This document shows, piece by piece, positions 14,082 to 15,923 of a stretch of 15,923 bases of DNA. The notes beneath the pieces were generated by a model. It had not been told where the DNA came from. It was given only the letters and a program-made list of their open reading frames with translations, and did not search any database. The stretch is from contig CAZFHP010000033.1 of assembly GCA_964519365.1 (NCBI GenBank), forward strand, positions 1 to 15,923, written 5' to 3'. A program made the position numbers and the translations under genes. The stretch's first letter is position 1; each line of letters opens with the position of its first letter. Source of the DNA: CAZFHP01 sp964519365. GTDB taxonomy: Bacteria > Babelota > Babeliae > Babelales > RVW-14.

Positions 14082-15923
14082 GTGAAGAGGCTTTTTGGCG
14101 TTTTTTTTCGAGTAGGCATAGTAAGTTTTGTCGGTTTCGTAAGCTTAATATTTATGGCCAGGGATATCTGTGCTTCGATTAACTTTGCAAATTACAACGG
14201 TCATATTGTGTTAAACAAAAATAGTGATCGTTTGGTTTTGACCAATGCACAAAAAGTTACGGGGTGGTCGGAATTTTCGATTGTTAAAAACTTTGGCCCC
14301 CTGTCTTCTGATACCTGGCGAGAGAACTATCCAAGTTCGTTTGTATTGAGCCCGGGTGGGAGTATTTTGCCAACGAATAATCTTGTAATTTCCAACAGTA
14401 ACGCTATTGCATGTGCGTCAACACGTGAGGGTTTTAGTGGCACAGAAAAAGAAAATATTCTAGAGCATATTCGTAACACGAGTAATGCTTTTACGTATTG
14501 CTGTAAAAATTCAAGTAATAGTTTACGTTATGGGATTAAGAATAATAGTAACGTACTTTTATTAAGCAAGCGATTGGTTAGGACAAACAGTAATGCATTT
14601 GTATATTGCTGCAAAAATACAAGTAACGCTCTTGCGTATAATCTCAAAAATAATAGCAACACAGTTGTTTCGTTTTTAGAAGAAGGGGTAAGTGTTATTG
14701 ATGAGCAATTGTGGCGAACGAATAGTAACGCGTTTGTGTATTGCTGTAAAAACTCAAGTAATGCGTTTAAGCATGCAATAAAAATTTACGACGATCATAA
14801 AATATATACAAGCGACAGTACTGAACAAAACTATGTGTTTTTCAAAAATGGCTTTACGATCGGGGTACATAAAACGCTCGTGCTTAACACACCTGTGCCT
14901 GTGACGGGAAATATAAATTTACAAGATCTTGGGATTATAGAATTACAAAACGATTTGTATTTGGGCTCAAATGCGTATTTAACAAACGGGGGAATAATAG
15001 ACGGTAACGGTTATTCGCTTGTTCTGTCATGTAGCTTTAGTATTCCAGAAAACAAGCAATTGCATATAGTAAGTGACACGATTATTAACGGTCACGGGAC
15101 GACGTTATATCTTGAGCCGCATGCGCGTATAGTCGTTGATAACAACGTAACGTTAACGCTTAAGAATATTCGTATCAAAAATACACGAAATAATTTAGCA
15201 AACCCAATAATTCGTCCAACAGGTCATCGTGCACGAGTCGCTTTGCAAGATGTCGAATTTGCACTTGCTGACGACTTTATTTTCAGAGACGGGCAGTTAT
15301 TTATTCACGACGACGTTCTTGTTACAGGCTCTTCAAAATTTTCGTATCGAAGCTCACAAGTAAGTTATATCTGTGATAGTGGGACGCTTGGCTTTGATAA
15401 AAATACGACGTTCTTTTATTACCCATGTACGCCAGATAATAGCTTGATAAACTTACACAGCAAAACGGCAAGTATCTATCTTGATGGAGCAACGTTGCTT
15501 ACCACGCATACAGGTATGCGTTTAAGTAAGGGTATGCTGTGCTTAGATAATAACGTAACGTTAAGTAGCGTTGGTCAGACGTTGTTTTCAAATATATCTC
15601 TTTCTCCAATAACAAGTAGAACGTGTGGAGAGTGGATTAATTCTGTTGCATGGAGCCCTGATGGAAAGTATGTGGCAATTGGTGGAGAAGTGCCTGAAAG
15701 TGGGCACGATGAACTAGAGGTGTATCGTTTTGATGGTTTGCATTTATCGACAAATCCAATAGCAGTGCGACATTTTGGTTATGCTGTTCGCTCTGTTGCA
15801 TGGAGCCTGGATGGGAAATATTTAGCCATTGGAGGACATGTTCCTACGGGTGATCAAAATGAGGTACAGGTATATAGCTTTGATGGCTCGAATTTGTCTG
15901 TGTTGCCGATAACAACGAGAGAT
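14082..15923 (+). CDS. Exported SNA-repeat, scaffold and propeller protein, 3' incomplete (gene 5)
   Basis: The frame is open for 614 codons from GTG to the last base of the window without a stop, so the C terminus is missing. The signal peptide is longer than in the paralogues, about 1-31 (K-R, a hydrophobic stretch, then D-I-C-A). The shared N-terminal segment (NYNGHIVL, GWSEFS, NNLVISNSNA) is followed by the hendecad array at 134-236 with YCCKN at 139, 175 and 220, and the scaffold at about 237-496. Two blade cores are visible (WSPDG with Trp 524, WSLDG with Trp 574). Their loops (GGEVPESGHDELEVY) are closer to the first blades of gene 1 than to those of genes 3 or 4. The scaffold carries a 249-base tract identical to gene 4. 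Total blade number is unknown; by analogy seven or 21 are expected. The function is inferred to be exported ligand binding, as for the other genes. Confidence 0.9.
   Translation, partial: MKRLFGVFFRVGIVSFVGFVSLIFMARDICASINFANYNGHIVLNKNSDRLVLTNAQKVTGWSEFSIVKNFGPLSSDTWRENYPSSFVLSPGGSILPTNNLVISNSNAIACASTREGFSGTEKENILEHIRNTSNAFTYCCKNSSNSLRYGIKNNSNVLLLSKRLVRTNSNAFVYCCKNTSNALAYNLKNNSNTVVSFLEEGVSVIDEQLWRTNSNAFVYCCKNSSNAFKHAIKIYDDHKIYTSDSTEQNYVFFKNGFTIGVHKTLVLNTPVPVTGNINLQDLGIIELQNDLYLGSNAYLTNGGIIDGNGYSLVLSCSFSIPENKQLHIVSDTIINGHGTTLYLEPHARIVVDNNVTLTLKNIRIKNTRNNLANPIIRPTGHRARVALQDVEFALADDFIFRDGQLFIHDDVLVTGSSKFSYRSSQVSYICDSGTLGFDKNTTFFYYPCTPDNSLINLHSKTASIYLDGATLLTTHTGMRLSKGMLCLDNNVTLSSVGQTLFSNISLSPITSRTCGEWINSVAWSPDGKYVAIGGEVPESGHDELEVYRFDGLHLSTNPIAVRHFGYAVRSVAWSLDGKYLAIGGHVPTGDQNEVQVYSFDGSNLSVLPITTRD
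14481..14789 (+). repeat. Hendecad SNA/YCCKN array in gene 5 (residues 134-236)
   Basis: Three YCCKN blocks are 36 and 45 residues apart, each with SNAF or SNSL/SNAL hendecads in 11-residue phase. The first linker is shorter than in genes 3 and 4, and the second is longer. The Cys pairs are all kept, so linkers vary while the unit is conserved. Confidence 0.85.
14840..15088. repeat. 249-base segment identical to 12180-12428
   Basis: This is the second copy of the identical tract, within the scaffold region of gene 5. Just after it, at 15089, gene 5 departs from gene 4 at several silent positions. Confidence 0.9.
15630..15923 (+). repeat. First WD40-like blades of gene 5 (cut by the window end)
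   Basis: Two blade cores 50 residues apart are followed by the start of the next connector. The style is AIGG..P.G..DE/NEVxVYxFDG, as in the early blades of gene 1. Confidence 0.8.

Overview
The window is one tandem array of five same-strand genes, all paralogues, covering almost every base. I see no RNA gene, transposase, CRISPR array or minus-strand gene. All five products start with an export signal and carry repeated beta-propeller blades of a divergent WD40 type (core WSPDG, with V-Y-x-F where a WD dipeptide would sit). Base composition is AT-leaning, TGA is read as a stop, every gene fits a GTG start behind a purine-rich ribosome binding site, and the fourth spacer holds a GC-rich palindromic element. 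This is a bacterium using code 11. The secreted, repeat-rich paralogue array and the intergenic element remind me of host-associated lineages such as Candidatus Dependentiae (TM6/Babeliae), but that assignment is recall and inference, with low confidence.

Layout: a 148-base leader with two hairpins; gene 1 (149-4423) and gene 2 (4466-8623), each with signal peptide, beta-helix-like scaffold, 21 blades and a C-terminal cap; gene 3 (8642-11299) and gene 4 (11431-14049), each with signal peptide, an extra N-terminal segment containing an 11-residue SNA/YCCKN repeat array, the same scaffold, 7 blades and the same cap; and gene 5 (14082 to the window end, 3' incomplete), built like genes 3 and 4 and cut off after two blades. 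Gaps are 18-131 bases, so one operon is plausible.

The main observations are these. Blade counts are 21, 21, 7 and 7, exact multiples of seven, as expected for three, three, one and one closed seven-bladed propellers. The propeller block sits between a conserved N-terminal scaffold and a short conserved C-terminal segment that looks like one more scaffold rung, so the propeller behaves as an exchangeable insert; gene 4 carries a clearly different blade type in the same frame. Genes 3-5 carry a hendecad array with paired cysteines that I do not recognise from a named family. Genes 4 and 5 share 249 identical bases with sharp edges inside otherwise diverged sequence, a sign of gene conversion. 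Together this looks like a recombining family of exported, probably surface or host-directed, binding proteins. No substrate or partner can be read from the sequence.
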